In this document: piece after piece, positions 52,201-60,327 of the stretch
Layout of the letters: each line of letters begins with the position of its first letter
How positions within the stretch are numbered: the stretch's first letter is position 1
NCBI GenBank assembly: GCA_023429135.1
Contig: JAEYWD010000080.1
Span: 14,573 to 78,572, forward strand
DNA length: 64,000 nucleotides
Direction of reading: 5' to 3'
Source: Bacteroidota bacterium
GTDB taxonomy: Bacteria > Bacteroidota > Bacteroidia > Bacteroidales > JAAUTT01
Made by a program: the position numbers and the translations under genes
Notes under the pieces: model-generated
What the model saw: only the letters and a program-made list of their open reading frames with translations
Databases searched by the model: none
What the model was told of the DNA's origin: nothing

Positions 52201-53410
52201 TCTTTTAAAATTATTTCAGGGAATAGGCACCCTGCTTTTATCCGATTCAACCTTGATGTTTACCCGTATAGGCTTTGTAATTCTTGGTATATTGTTGGTT
52301 TATCTTGGCAAGAAAGGCGTTCTCGACCCGCTGTTAATGGTTCCGATGGGACTTGGTATGGCTGCGATTAACGCTGGCGTTCTGTTTATGCCCGATGGTT
52401 CACAGGGCAATTTATTCCTGGACCCATTGGTTACCGATACCGATGAGTTGATGACTGTTATGCAGATAGACTTTCTTCAGCCATTATACACTCTTACCTT
52501 TAGTAATGGTTTGATAGCGTGTTTTGTATTTATGGGAATCGGGGTACTTCTGGATATTGGTTATGTGTTGCAGCGACCTTACATGAGCATATTCCTTGCA
52601 TTATTTGCAGAACTGGGAACCTTTGCCATTATCCCAATTGCTAAAGCAATGGGCCTTAATCTTGGCGAAAGCGCTTCTATTGCTATGGTAGGAGGAGCCG
52701 ACGGACCAATGGTACTGTTTACTTCCTTGTCGCTTGCTAAGAATTTATTCGTACCTATCACTGTAGTAGCCTATCTTTACCTTGGTTTAACCTACGGAGG
52801 ATACCCTTACCTGATTAAACTGATGGTTCCCAAAAAACTCAGGGCAATCAAAATCAAATATAAAAAGAGCGAAACGCCAAAAGTAATACCTTCGTCTCAA
52901 AAGCTTGCTCTTGCAGTAGTATTATGCGTATTGCTCTGCTTTCTGTTTCCTGTTGCCGCCCCTCTGTTTTTCTCGTTGTTTTTAGGAGTTGCAATCAGAG
53001 AGTCTGATATTAAACCTGTTATAGAATTTATCAGCGGACCGCTTTTATATGGATCAACATTTATGCTGGGAATTATGTTAGGTGCACTTTGTGAAGCTCA
53101 TTTAATTCTCGATCCTAAAGTTCTTCTGTTACTTATCCTGGGTATTTTGGCCCTTTTCCTTTCAGGAGTGGGCGGAATTATTGGAGGTTACCTCATGTAC
53201 TTTATTAAACGTGGAAATTTTAACCCGGTAATTGGTATTGCAGGTGTTAGTTGCATACCTAGTACTGCTAAGGTAGCTCAAAAATCGGTATCAGAAGCTA
53301 ACCCGTATTCGGTTATTCTGCCCGAAGCTTTGGGAGCCAGTATTTCTGGAGTAATTACAACAGCCATTATCACTGGTATTTATATTACGCTTATACCTTT
53401 GTTTGGATAA
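52187..53410 (+). CDS. oadB: Sodium-translocating decarboxylase beta subunit (OadB/MmdB family)
   Basis: This 407-residue integral membrane protein has about ten helices and the family hallmark MVGGADGPMVLFTSLSLA with the essential Asp172, plus the second hallmark GIAGVSCIPSTAKVAQKSVSEANP and the terminal EALGASISGVITTAIITG. The subunit decarboxylates carboxybiotin and pumps Na+ out. The family includes oxaloacetate, methylmalonyl-CoA and glutaconyl-CoA decarboxylases; in a propionate- or succinate-forming Bacteroidota, methylmalonyl-CoA is the likely substrate, but this depends on the unseen alpha subunit. Two NhaA/CPA2-type antiporters occur in the same window. Confidence 0.92.
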   Translation: MEKIDLLKLFQGIGTLLLSDSTLMFTRIGFVILGILLVYLGKKGVLDPLLMVPMGLGMAAINAGVLFMPDGSQGNLFLDPLVTDTDELMTVMQIDFLQPLYTLTFSNGLIACFVFMGIGVLLDIGYVLQRPYMSIFLALFAELGTFAIIPIAKAMGLNLGESASIAMVGGADGPMVLFTSLSLAKNLFVPITVVAYLYLGLTYGGYPYLIKLMVPKKLRAIKIKYKKSETPKVIPSSQKLALAVVLCVLLCFLFPVAAPLFFSLFLGVAIRESDIKPVIEFISGPLLYGSTFMLGIMLGALCEAHLILDPKVLLLLILGILALFLSGVGGIIGGYLMYFIKRGNFNPVIGIAGVSCIPSTAKVAQKSVSEANPYSVILPEALGASISGVITTAIITGIYITLIPLFG

Positions 53411-53425
53411 CAACAAAATATTTAC

Positions 53426-53515
53426 GAGGCTGTCTCAAAAGTGCGGTCACTGAGCCTGTCGAAGTGCGGTCACTGAGCTTGTCGATGTGTGGTTACGGCC
53501 TTTTTAGACAGCCTC
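53426..53515. repeat. 90-bp MITE-like element between oadB and kup
   Basis: Terminal inverted repeats GAGGCTGTCTCAAAA (53426-53440) and TTTTTAGACAGCCTC (53501-53515) share a perfect 10-bp end. Inside are two tandem 23-bp copies of GTGCGGTCACTGAGCYTGTC (53441-53463 and 53464-53486). The element may also terminate oadB transcription. The related palindrome at 15491-15542 suggests a dispersed family. Confidence 0.75.
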
Positions 53516-53533
53516 GTTTTATATTACAATAGA

Positions 53534-55480
53534 ATGAAAAATGTTCATGGCAAACATGGAGTAAGCAAGTTATCGCTTGCCGGATTGCTGATTACCCTGG
53601 GTATTGTTTACGGCGATATCGGGACCTCGCCATTGTATGTATTCAGTGCTGTTCTGTCAAGTGCTGAAACATTTGATCAGGAATTGATTTTTGGAGCCAT
53701 CTCCTGTATTTTCTGGACCCTCACTTTACAAACAACGCTTAAGTATGTTTTGATAACCTTAAGCGCCGATAATAAAGGCGAAGGTGGCATTTTTGCCCTT
53801 TTTGCCCTGATCAGGAGAAAGTCGGGCTGGGCCTATATTCTTGCAATAATCGGTGGCAGCACCTTACTTGCCGATGGAATTATTACACCCTCCATTACCG
53901 TCACTTCAGCCGCAGAAGGCTTGAAGCTGCTTAACGGGAATATTCTGGTTATTCCTATAGTGCTTACCATTTTAACCTTCTTATTTTTTATCCAGCAATT
54001 TGGTTCCAAATTCGTAGGAAGGTCGTTTGGTCCGATTATGCTTGTCTGGTTTCTTACAATTGCCTGTTTAGGAGTAATCCATATGGTTGATTATCCTCAG
54101 ATTTTCGGGGCTTTAAATCCACAGCATGCTATAAACATTATTTCGAAGCATCCGCAGGCATTATTGATTCTGGGAGCAGTATTCCTGGCCACCACCGGTG
54201 CTGAGGCTTTGTATTCCGATCTTGGCCATTGTGGAGCAGGCAATATTCGTATTAGCTGGATTCTGGTTAAAGTGTCTTTAATACTTTGTTACATGGGGCA
54301 GGGAGTTTGGGTGCTTCAAAATCCGCAGCTTGCAATGTCGGGGACCAATCCTTTCTTTGCAATTATGCCTTCATGGTTTCTCGTTCCGGGGGTAATTCTG
54401 GCTACCCTGGCCGCAATCATTGCCAGTCAGGCACTCATCAGCGGGTCTTTTACGCTGGTAAGTGAGGCTATTTCCCTTAATTTCTGGCCTAAACTTAAAC
54501 TTAAATACCCTTCGGAATTTAAAGGACAGATTTATATTCCTGAGGTAAACTGGTTTTTATGGGCTGCTTGTTGTTTTGTGGTACTTTATTTTAAGGAATC
54601 TGCCGGAATGCAAGCTGCGTACGGACTTTCCATTACCATTACCATGCTGATGACAACTTTGCTGCTAAGCCTTTATATTTATCATCAGAAAGTGCCCACA
54701 CCTTTTATTATTTGGTTTCTGATTATTTTCCTGACACTGGAGTTAACTTTTCTGTATGCCAATATTCAAAAGTTCTGGCATGGCGGATGGTTTACCGTTG
54801 TTATGGCTTCGTTGTTTGTTACCATAATGTATTATTGGTACCATGGGCGAAAAATCAAGAACAAGCTCATGTCGTTCGTGGAAATTGACCAATATGTGCC
54901 AATAATTAAAGAAATCAGTCAGGATACCGATATTCCCAAATATGCAACCAACCTGGTTTATATTACCAAGGCGAATACGTTTTATCAGATTGAGTCGAAG
55001 ATTATGTTTTCGATTATCAATAAAAAACCAAAACGGGCCGATGTTTATTGGTTTTTACATGTTGATATTACCGATGAACCTTTTACCTTCGAATATGCAG
55101 TGAATCATTATGAGCCGGGAATGGTTATAAAAGTTGATTTTAGGTTGGGGTACAAAATTGAACCACGTATTACACAATATTTCCGGCAGGTCCTCGACGA
55201 TCTGGTGGAAAGCTCGGAGATTGATACCGTATCGCGTTATAAATCGTTGAAAAAGTATAATATCCCAGGCGACTTCCAGTATATTCTTATCGACAGAATC
55301 TCGAACAACGAGTCGGATTTTACTCCTCATCAACTGCTCGTTTTGAATATTTACGAAACCATCCGGACTATCGGAATTACGGAAGCCCGTTCTTTAGGTC
55401 TGGATACCTCTAACTGCATCACCGAAAAGGTACCACTTGTGCTGGATTCAAAATATAAATACCGGATGACCAGAAAATAA
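53534..55480 (+). CDS. kup: Kup-type potassium uptake transporter
   Basis: The ATG at 53534 gives 648 residues, normal for the family; a GTG at 53489 lies inside the repeat element and is rejected. The protein opens with the family signature LAGLLITLGIVYGDIGTSPLYVFSAVL, followed by NKGEGGIFALFALIRRKSGW and twelve membrane helices up to about residue 445, then a cytoplasmic C-terminal domain of about 200 residues (NTFYQIESKIMFSIINKKPKRADVYWF). It would take up K+ by proton symport. It has no partner genes and probably its own promoter close to or within the repeat upstream. Confidence 0.95.
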   Translation: MKNVHGKHGVSKLSLAGLLITLGIVYGDIGTSPLYVFSAVLSSAETFDQELIFGAISCIFWTLTLQTTLKYVLITLSADNKGEGGIFALFALIRRKSGWAYILAIIGGSTLLADGIITPSITVTSAAEGLKLLNGNILVIPIVLTILTFLFFIQQFGSKFVGRSFGPIMLVWFLTIACLGVIHMVDYPQIFGALNPQHAINIISKHPQALLILGAVFLATTGAEALYSDLGHCGAGNIRISWILVKVSLILCYMGQGVWVLQNPQLAMSGTNPFFAIMPSWFLVPGVILATLAAIIASQALISGSFTLVSEAISLNFWPKLKLKYPSEFKGQIYIPEVNWFLWAACCFVVLYFKESAGMQAAYGLSITITMLMTTLLLSLYIYHQKVPTPFIIWFLIIFLTLELTFLYANIQKFWHGGWFTVVMASLFVTIMYYWYHGRKIKNKLMSFVEIDQYVPIIKEISQDTDIPKYATNLVYITKANTFYQIESKIMFSIINKKPKRADVYWFLHVDITDEPFTFEYAVNHYEPGMVIKVDFRLGYKIEPRITQYFRQVLDDLVESSEIDTVSRYKSLKKYNIPGDFQYILIDRISNNESDFTPHQLLVLNIYETIRTIGITEARSLGLDTSNCITEKVPLVLDSKYKYRMTRK

Positions 55481-55592
55481 GCAATTTAAGTGGTATTTTC
55501 CATTATTCATTAAATTATAACGGACGTCCTAAATACCTGGTAACCCTGCTTCTTTTGTTTTGAAAAAAAGGTCCAACTTTGCAGTAATTTCA

Positions 55593-55600
55593 TATTTTTG
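55593..55600 (+). promoter_or_regulatory. -7 element TATTTTTG upstream of the 153-residue protein gene
   Basis: TATTTTTG is an exact TAnnTTTG match 26 nt before the start codon at 55627. A TTTG at 19-20 nt spacing is absent, so the upstream element is weak. Confidence 0.45.
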
Positions 55601-55626
55601 AAACCATTAAATTTAATTCACGCACT

Positions 55627-56088
55627 ATGCTTAAAAATAAGGCTTTTCAATTTTTGCTTCTTATACTCGTTATTGGAGTTTTAGGCTATTTCGTTTATAA
55701 ATATTTTAACGAAGAAGAAGGTAGTAATAAAATAAATTCTGCTACACAGGTTCAAAAGGAAAGTGAGTTTCTGCTCACCATTTTTCTAAAGCACGATCAG
55801 GGAAAGACTCTGGACGAAATTCAGAAAAAGCTTAACGAAACCGGATTTTATAAGAACTTTCCACCGGCAGGTACCGAAGTTGAAAGCTGGAAAGTAGTAA
55901 TGGGCATTGGTCAGGTAATTACCCTGAGAGTGCCACCCAGCAAATTACGCGAGGTGAATGTTGCATTGGAGAAAATGGCTTGGGGATCCTTCAGAACTGA
56001 GTTTTATCCCAGTTACGATTTTATGCCAATTTATAAATCGTATCGCGATACTACCACTAAGGATACCACCAATGTTATTATTGAATAG
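55627..56088 (+). CDS. Membrane-anchored protein of unknown function
   Basis: I do not recognise the family. The 153-residue protein has one N-terminal helix (about 7-25; FQFLLLILVIGVLGYFVYKYF) and a predicted periplasmic alpha/beta domain (about 45-153) with FLLTIFLKHDQGKTLDEIQKKLNETGFYKNFP and GQVITLRVPPSKLREVNVALEKMAWGSFRTEFYPSYDF. The repeated pattern of a strand, helix and strand resembles small ferredoxin-like domains. It lies 84 bp upstream of tatA on the same strand and may be cotranscribed with it, but nothing else ties it to protein export. Confidence 0.7.
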   Translation: MLKNKAFQFLLLILVIGVLGYFVYKYFNEEEGSNKINSATQVQKESEFLLTIFLKHDQGKTLDEIQKKLNETGFYKNFPPAGTEVESWKVVMGIGQVITLRVPPSKLREVNVALEKMAWGSFRTEFYPSYDFMPIYKSYRDTTTKDTTNVIIE

Positions 56089-56172
56089 ATAAAGGTTTTG
56101 CATAAAAAATTTAGCAACCGGTAATTTAAATTGCAATTTTACTATTTTTACGACTCATAAAAATTTAAGATC

Positions 56173-56364
56173 ATGAACTTAACCATTGTTTTAGGAGCAC
56201 TTGGCCCAACTGAAATTATCCTTATAATAGCAATTGTTATTCTTTTATTTGGAGGAAAAAAGATTCCTCAACTGATGAAAGGTATTGGCGAAGGAATAAA
56301 AGAATTCAAAAAAGCCAGTAAAGGCGACGAGACTGCTGTTACAGAAAAGAAAGAAACTGTTTAG
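56173..56364 (+). CDS. tatA: Twin-arginine translocase subunit TatA
   Basis: This 63-residue protein has the classic TatA design: a short periplasmic N-terminus, one membrane helix (TEIILIIAIVILLFGGKKIPQL) with the conserved FGxxK/P hinge, an amphipathic helix (MKGIGEGIKEFKKASKGDE) and a charged tail. It would oligomerise around TatC to move folded proteins to the periplasm. TatC is not in this window. Proteins of this size in Bacteroidota may be named TatA/E. Confidence 0.92.
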   Translation: MNLTIVLGALGPTEIILIIAIVILLFGGKKIPQLMKGIGEGIKEFKKASKGDETAVTEKKETV

Positions 56365-56394
56365 GCTTTCAAAGCTTAAATAATGTGAATTCGA

Positions 56395-56785
56395 TAATAA
56401 GGTTAAATTGGCGCTTGTGTGTTATTCTACTAAGGTTAGAGAAAATGAAAATAAGGTTCTTTTTTTAGAAAACCTTATTTCTAAGTTGTATTTTAACCTA
56501 CTATATAACTAAAAAAGGAGCAATGCTTCATTTTAGCAAACACCCTTTGATCAAAGCATGGCGAAGCCTTAAATACTAATTCCTTGCTGACGGCGGTCCG
56601 TTCAAGGGAAGTCGACGCAGGAGACGGACCGCGTTTATTCCCTTCGGTCATGAGAACGCTAGCGCTAAGTTCCGCCGTCAAAGACTTTTTTGGTTACTTT
56701 TTTGGTCACAACTTAGGCGCAGCCGTTCTCACGAACGATAGTGAGTAAAAAAGTGACAAATGGCTGTTTGAAACCTTATAGGTTT
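56395..56785. repeat. Structured repeat element, degraded copy (copy A)
   Basis: This copy shares a core (56491-56778) with copy B at 58366-58770. Both contain AACCTACTATATAACTAAAA, the outer stem TGACGGCGG/CCGCCGTCA (here 56588-56596 and 56672-56680) and an inner CGGTCCGT/ACGGACCG stem. Copy A carries two extra segments, about 56637-56671 and 56711-56746, which can pair with each other (GAGAACGCTAGCGCTAAGT with ACTTAGGCGCAGCCGTTCTC). Only a stub AATAAGGTT remains of the left terminal repeat (56395-56403), and the right end is lost to another repeat. No gene is visible in 56365-56865. Confidence 0.8.
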
Positions 56786-56814
56786 AACTTCGTTGAGCTC
56801 CCTTTGGTCGGTTC

Positions 56815-56850
56815 ACCTGTGGCTATTCACATTAAAGTCCTTCGGACTTA
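56815..56850. repeat. Fragment of the 48425-type repeat next to corC
   Basis: TGTGGCTATTCACATTAAAG and the hairpin AAGTCCTTCGGACTT (56835-56849) are the reverse complement of the start of the repeat at 48425-48460, with few differences. It directly follows the stop codon of the minus-strand corC gene and may act as its terminator. Confidence 0.6.
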
Positions 56851-56865
56851 ATCAGCAACCCCTAA

Positions 56866-58197
56866 TTAAACATCAGTGTTTTCGTTCTCTTCAGCTACTG
56901 GTTTATCTTCAACAAGATCAACAAGCTTAACCAGAGTTATGGACGTTTTGCTCTTTTTCAGAATTGAGAATTCATAATTATCGAAAACAATCTTATCCTT
57001 TAAGCCAGGAAGTTTTCGGAACTTAACAAAGAGACACCCTCCAAGAGTTTCGTATTGTTCACCTTTTTCGATAGGATGTGGCAGCATTTCGTTTATATCG
57101 TCCAGGGTTGCCGATGCCAGCACATGATATTCTTTATCCCCTGTTTTTTCAACAACAGGCAGTTCGTTATCAAATTCATCCTGAATTTCACCAACAAGCT
57201 CTTCAAGGATATCTTCCATGGTTACAACGCCTTCGGTTCCACCGTATTCGTTTATCACCAGCGCCATTTGCTGATGTTTTACCTGGAATTCGTTCAGCAT
57301 CTGTCCGATATGTTTCGATTCGGGTACCGCCAGAATAGGCCGTAAAATATCCCTTAGGTGGAAAGATTCACTTTTGCGGAGCCCGATTAAAATATCCTTT
57401 AAATAAATTAACCCTATAATATTGTCGATGCTGTCTTCATAACAGGGAATCCGCGAATAACTTTCTTCAATTACCCTTTCAAGCTTCTCATCATCAAAAT
57501 CGTTGACATCCAAAGCAAACATCTGGGTCCGGGGAACCATAATCTGTTTAACGGTTTGTTCCGAAAAGTCGAAAGCATTTTTTATGATTTTATATTCATC
57601 GGCATCAATTTCTCCGCTTTCCTGCCCCTGTTGAACAAGATATTTCAATTCGTCGCTGCTGTGGACATCCGAGCCATGTACAGTAGTGATTCCAATTGTT
57701 TTTAGCAAAAGGTTGGCTATTCCGTTTAAAAGCCATATAAAGGGCCGGAACAGGTAAAAGAAGAACTGAAGAGGGTAGGAGATATACAGGGTTACTTTCT
57801 CCGACCGCTGTATAGCAAGCGATTTTGGAGCAAGTTCTCCGAAAACAATATGAAGAACGGTAATAATGGCAAAGGCTATGGGTAATGCTATTTTGTGGGC
57901 CAGATCGGCGCTTATATCAATACTCATAAGATTCATCAGGTTGATGATTATTTTTGAGACCACCGGTTCTCCAATCCAGCCAAGGCCAAGACTGGCGAGT
58001 GTAATACCTAACTGCGTTGCTGCCAGATATCCATCCAGATGACTTACAATATGTTTGGAGAGAATAGCAAACTGGTTGCCTTCTTTAACCTTTATTTCGA
58101 GCTGCGAAGTACGCACCTTCACAATAGCAAATTCGGCAGCTACGAAGAACCCGTTCATCGAAACCAGTAACAAGGTGATAAAAATATCTAAAGCCAT
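56866..58197 (-). CDS. CNNM/CorC-HlyC family membrane protein with CBS domains
   Basis: The ATG at 58197 gives 443 residues starting MALDIFITLLLVSMNGFFVAAEFAIVKVRTSQLE; a longer frame to 58332 crosses the promoter and is rejected. The CNNM/DUF21 domain (about 1-190) has four membrane segments, a tandem CBS pair follows (about 205-330; IMVPRTQMFALDVNDFD, PVLAVPESKHIGQM-like segment), and a CorC_HlyC domain (about 345-425; LVGEIQDEFDNE) ends the protein. The family is linked to magnesium or cobalt efflux and was misnamed hemolysin. It has a perfect consensus promoter upstream and is flanked by two copies of one repeat element. Confidence 0.92.
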   Translation of the reverse strand: MALDIFITLLLVSMNGFFVAAEFAIVKVRTSQLEIKVKEGNQFAILSKHIVSHLDGYLAATQLGITLASLGLGWIGEPVVSKIIINLMNLMSIDISADLAHKIALPIAFAIITVLHIVFGELAPKSLAIQRSEKVTLYISYPLQFFFYLFRPFIWLLNGIANLLLKTIGITTVHGSDVHSSDELKYLVQQGQESGEIDADEYKIIKNAFDFSEQTVKQIMVPRTQMFALDVNDFDDEKLERVIEESYSRIPCYEDSIDNIIGLIYLKDILIGLRKSESFHLRDILRPILAVPESKHIGQMLNEFQVKHQQMALVINEYGGTEGVVTMEDILEELVGEIQDEFDNELPVVEKTGDKEYHVLASATLDDINEMLPHPIEKGEQYETLGGCLFVKFRKLPGLKDKIVFDNYEFSILKKSKTSITLVKLVDLVEDKPVAEENENTDV

Positions 58198-58219
58198 GTA
58201 TATGTTAAATATTGAATCA

Positions 58220-58250
58220 CAAAAATACCAGCTTTTAACACAATTGCAAA
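58220..58250 (-). promoter_or_regulatory. Consensus promoter of the CorC-family gene
   Basis: Read on the minus strand, TTTG (58247-58250), exactly 19 nt and TATTTTTG (58220-58227) match the Bacteroidota housekeeping consensus TTTG-N19-TAnnTTTG. Transcription would start about 15-20 nt before the ATG at 58197. Confidence 0.75.
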
Positions 58251-58365
58251 TTACTTTGAAGCCTGGGAATTTTTGATTTATGTATTTTTTTTTAGGTACT
58301 ACAATAATGCAACTTCTACGAAGTTGAAGCAATATACCGGGTGATTGATCTTTTAAACTTATTTG

Positions 58366-58770
58366 AATAAGGTAATAAGGTTATTTTCAATCCCATAATG
58401 TCTAGTTACTAAGGTTAATAAAATAAAATAAGGTTGAAATATTGCTCAAAAACCTTATTTTAAATACATGTTAACCTACTATATAACTAAAAAGGAGCGA
58501 TGCTTCATTTTAGCAAACACCCTTTGATCAAAGCATGGCGAAGCCTGAAATACTAATTCCTTGCTGACGGCGGGCCGTTCAAGGGAAGTCGACGCAGGAG
58601 ACGGACCGCGTTTCCGCCGTCAAAGACTTTTTTGGTTACTTTTTTGGTCACAAAAAAGTGACAAGTGGCTGTTTGAAACCTTAAGTTATCTGCCGTGATG
58701 TTTGGTTTCGAAACACGATTAACTTAGTAGCCATGTATCTGAACTTTTTTTTAAACCTTATTACCTTATT
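58366..58770. repeat. 405-bp MITE-like structured element, intact copy (copy B)
   Basis: The ends are a perfect 17-bp inverted repeat: AATAAGGTAATAAGGTT (58366-58382) and AACCTTATTACCTTATT (58754-58770). Inside are a further AATAAGGTT/AACCTTATT hairpin, the outer stem TGACGGCGG (58565-58573)/CCGCCGTCA (58614-58622), and a TTTTTTGGTCACAAAAAAGTG hairpin-like segment. There is no coding frame of note and no clear target-site duplication. The rest of the gap to 59013 is AT-rich without visible features. Confidence 0.85.
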
Positions 58771-59013
58771 TACATTACATTAAAGATTAAAAAACTATCC
58801 ACCATTTTTTCACTATAATAACATTCGGAGAGTTATAATTTAATCTGGGTATGGAAGATTTTTTTTGATTTTTAAATCGGTTGAATTATTGATTTTATAA
58901 CCAAAGTAGCGTTTTCCGATAAATACTTTTATCTACCCTGTTGTTTTTCAGAATTTATTTTTTTAGGTTTGGGTACAATCAACTCAGATTATCAATCTTT
59001 AAAACCAACTTTT

Positions 59014-59754
59014 ATGGCAAGTACTAGCGAAATGGGTCATGCTAAAAATGTGGCCAACTTTAACAAATTAATCCTTTCATTTACCTCTTACGGCACCAGG
59101 TACAATCCTTCAAAGGCCGCACTCAGTTTATCGGCTTTGGGAATTGTTGCTCAAAATGCCCAGGGAGCTTTAGAAGCGGTTAATACAGCTCTGGCCGATC
59201 AAAAAAAAGCTGCTGCCGATCTTAAAGTCTCATTTCAACCTTTGGACAAATTGGTCACCCGCCTTGTAAATGGAGTAAAGGCAACTGATACATCGCCCGA
59301 AACTGATAAACAAGTGGCCGACCTTGCCCGCAAAATACATGGAGCAAGAGCATCGGCTAAAAAAACCGACGACGAAAAGAAGGCTCTCGCTGCCTCAGGT
59401 AAGGAGGTGAAGGAAATATCATCATCACAAATGAGTTACGACAGCCGTTTGGAGAATTTCGACAAGCTCATTAAACTGCTTCAGGGAATACCTCAGTATA
59501 CTCCAAACGAACCCGAACTCACAACCGCATCTCTTGTAACGCTGTATACCGATCTGAAATCGAAAAACACCACTTATGTTGCTGCCGGTATTGCATTGGC
59601 AAAAGCCCGTTCAGAGCGCAATCTCGTTCTGTACAAAGATGGAACTGGTATGCTCGATTTGGCCTCCGATGCCAAAACTTACGTAAAGTCGGCTTTTGGA
59701 ACATCGAGCCCCGAATTTAAGCAAGTATCGAAAATACAGTTAAATCATCCTTAA
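59014..59754 (+). CDS. Conserved helical protein of unknown function (Bacteroidota family)
   Basis: I take the ATG at 59014 (MASTSEMGHAKNVANFNKLI); an in-frame TTG at 58969 would add 15 residues. The 246-residue protein is almost all helix, without signal peptide or membrane segment. Alanine- and lysine-rich helices with likely coiled-coil stretches (about 40-75, 95-140, 175-205) are joined by the segments KEVKEISSSQMSYDSRLENFDKLI and LLQGIPQYTPNEPEL, ending AKTYVKSAFGTSSPEFKQV. I have seen this family only as a conserved hypothetical protein of Bacteroidota. It stands alone between a repeat element and a stable hairpin. Confidence 0.75.
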   Translation: MASTSEMGHAKNVANFNKLILSFTSYGTRYNPSKAALSLSALGIVAQNAQGALEAVNTALADQKKAAADLKVSFQPLDKLVTRLVNGVKATDTSPETDKQVADLARKIHGARASAKKTDDEKKALAASGKEVKEISSSQMSYDSRLENFDKLIKLLQGIPQYTPNEPELTTASLVTLYTDLKSKNTTYVAAGIALAKARSERNLVLYKDGTGMLDLASDAKTYVKSAFGTSSPEFKQVSKIQLNHP

Positions 59755-59764
59755 AAACATATTT

Positions 59765-59820
59765 CTGGTTAAGCCAGTCCGTCCCAAACCTCCGTGTAGG
59801 AGGCAGGGACGGGCTACCAG
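59765..59820 (+). terminator. Stable two-part hairpin after the helical protein gene
   Basis: AGTCCGTCCC (59776-59785) pairs with GGGACGGGCT (59806-59815), with CCTCC/GGAGG nested inside and CTGGT/ACCAG outside. It begins 10 nt after the stop codon. A T-run is lacking, so it may be a REP-like element that also terminates or stabilises the transcript. Confidence 0.5.
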
Positions 59821-59859
59821 CCGGGTTGTATTTAGTACCATTGGCCCCGGAATCCCTTC

Positions 59860-60327
59860 TTATACTCCCAACACAACAGCCTGAACTCCCGAGTTAGCAT
59901 CCCCAATGAGCAAGTTACCTTCCCCCTTTAACCAAATGGTAACTGTGAAAATACAATTGGCTTCCCTAAATTCCAAATTCACTTCCCTGAAAATACAATT
60001 GGCTTCCCCGGCGTTACAATTGGCTTCCCCGAAATTATAATTGGCACTATGAAAATTAAAACTGGGTTCCCCAATTTTAAAGTTGCCTTCCCGAAAACTA
60101 AAACTGCAACCCCGGTTCTTCAAATTATAAACCCCAGGATTCGAATTGGCATCCGGAAAGTTTAAATCAACTTCCCAGATATTTTTTTTCAAAAAAGCAG
60201 ATTTAATTGTATTTTGCTGAGATCTGTAAAGGCGAAGTTGTTTTTCCACCAAATTCCTTCCTTTAACTTTTTCAGGAAAATGGTGTTCTTTAATTTGTAA
60301 CAAACTAAATATCTTTAAATGGAACAT
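59860..60327 (-). CDS. Doubtful repeat-protein frame with heptad EANCxF pattern
   Basis: A 155-codon frame on the minus strand reads through the minisatellite and encodes degenerate 7-residue repeats such as GEANCNA, GEANCIF, REVNLEF and REANCIF after a basic N-terminus. It has no signal peptide, no recognisable domain and no promoter that I can see, and its start overlaps the first codons of the divergent antiporter gene at 60319. A later start is possible. Similar repeat frames occur in other Bacteroidota, so it may be real, but a non-coding tandem repeat whose unit is a multiple of three would give the same picture. Confidence 0.25.
   Translation of the reverse strand: MFHLKIFSLLQIKEHHFPEKVKGRNLVEKQLRLYRSQQNTIKSAFLKKNIWEVDLNFPDANSNPGVYNLKNRGCSFSFREGNFKIGEPSFNFHSANYNFGEANCNAGEANCIFREVNLEFREANCIFTVTIWLKGEGNLLIGDANSGVQAVVLGV
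59887..60178. repeat. 21-nt minisatellite upstream of the CPA2 antiporter gene
   Basis: About a dozen diverged copies of a unit near CAATTGGCTTCCCCGAAATTA follow each other with a period close to 21 nt. The best copies lie at about 59955-60040. Units differ at several positions, so the array is old or under selection. The remaining 140 bp before the antiporter start show nothing else. Confidence 0.75.

Noticed and set aside
53489..53533. GTG at 53489 as the start of kup
   Set aside because: These codons lie at the edge of the repeat element, and the encoded residues are not part of the Kup family, whose signature begins shortly after the ATG at 53534.
56493..56681. 62-codon minus-strand frame inside repeat copy A
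   Set aside because: It lies in a structured repeat, and the frame is broken by the length differences in copy B, so coding is unlikely.
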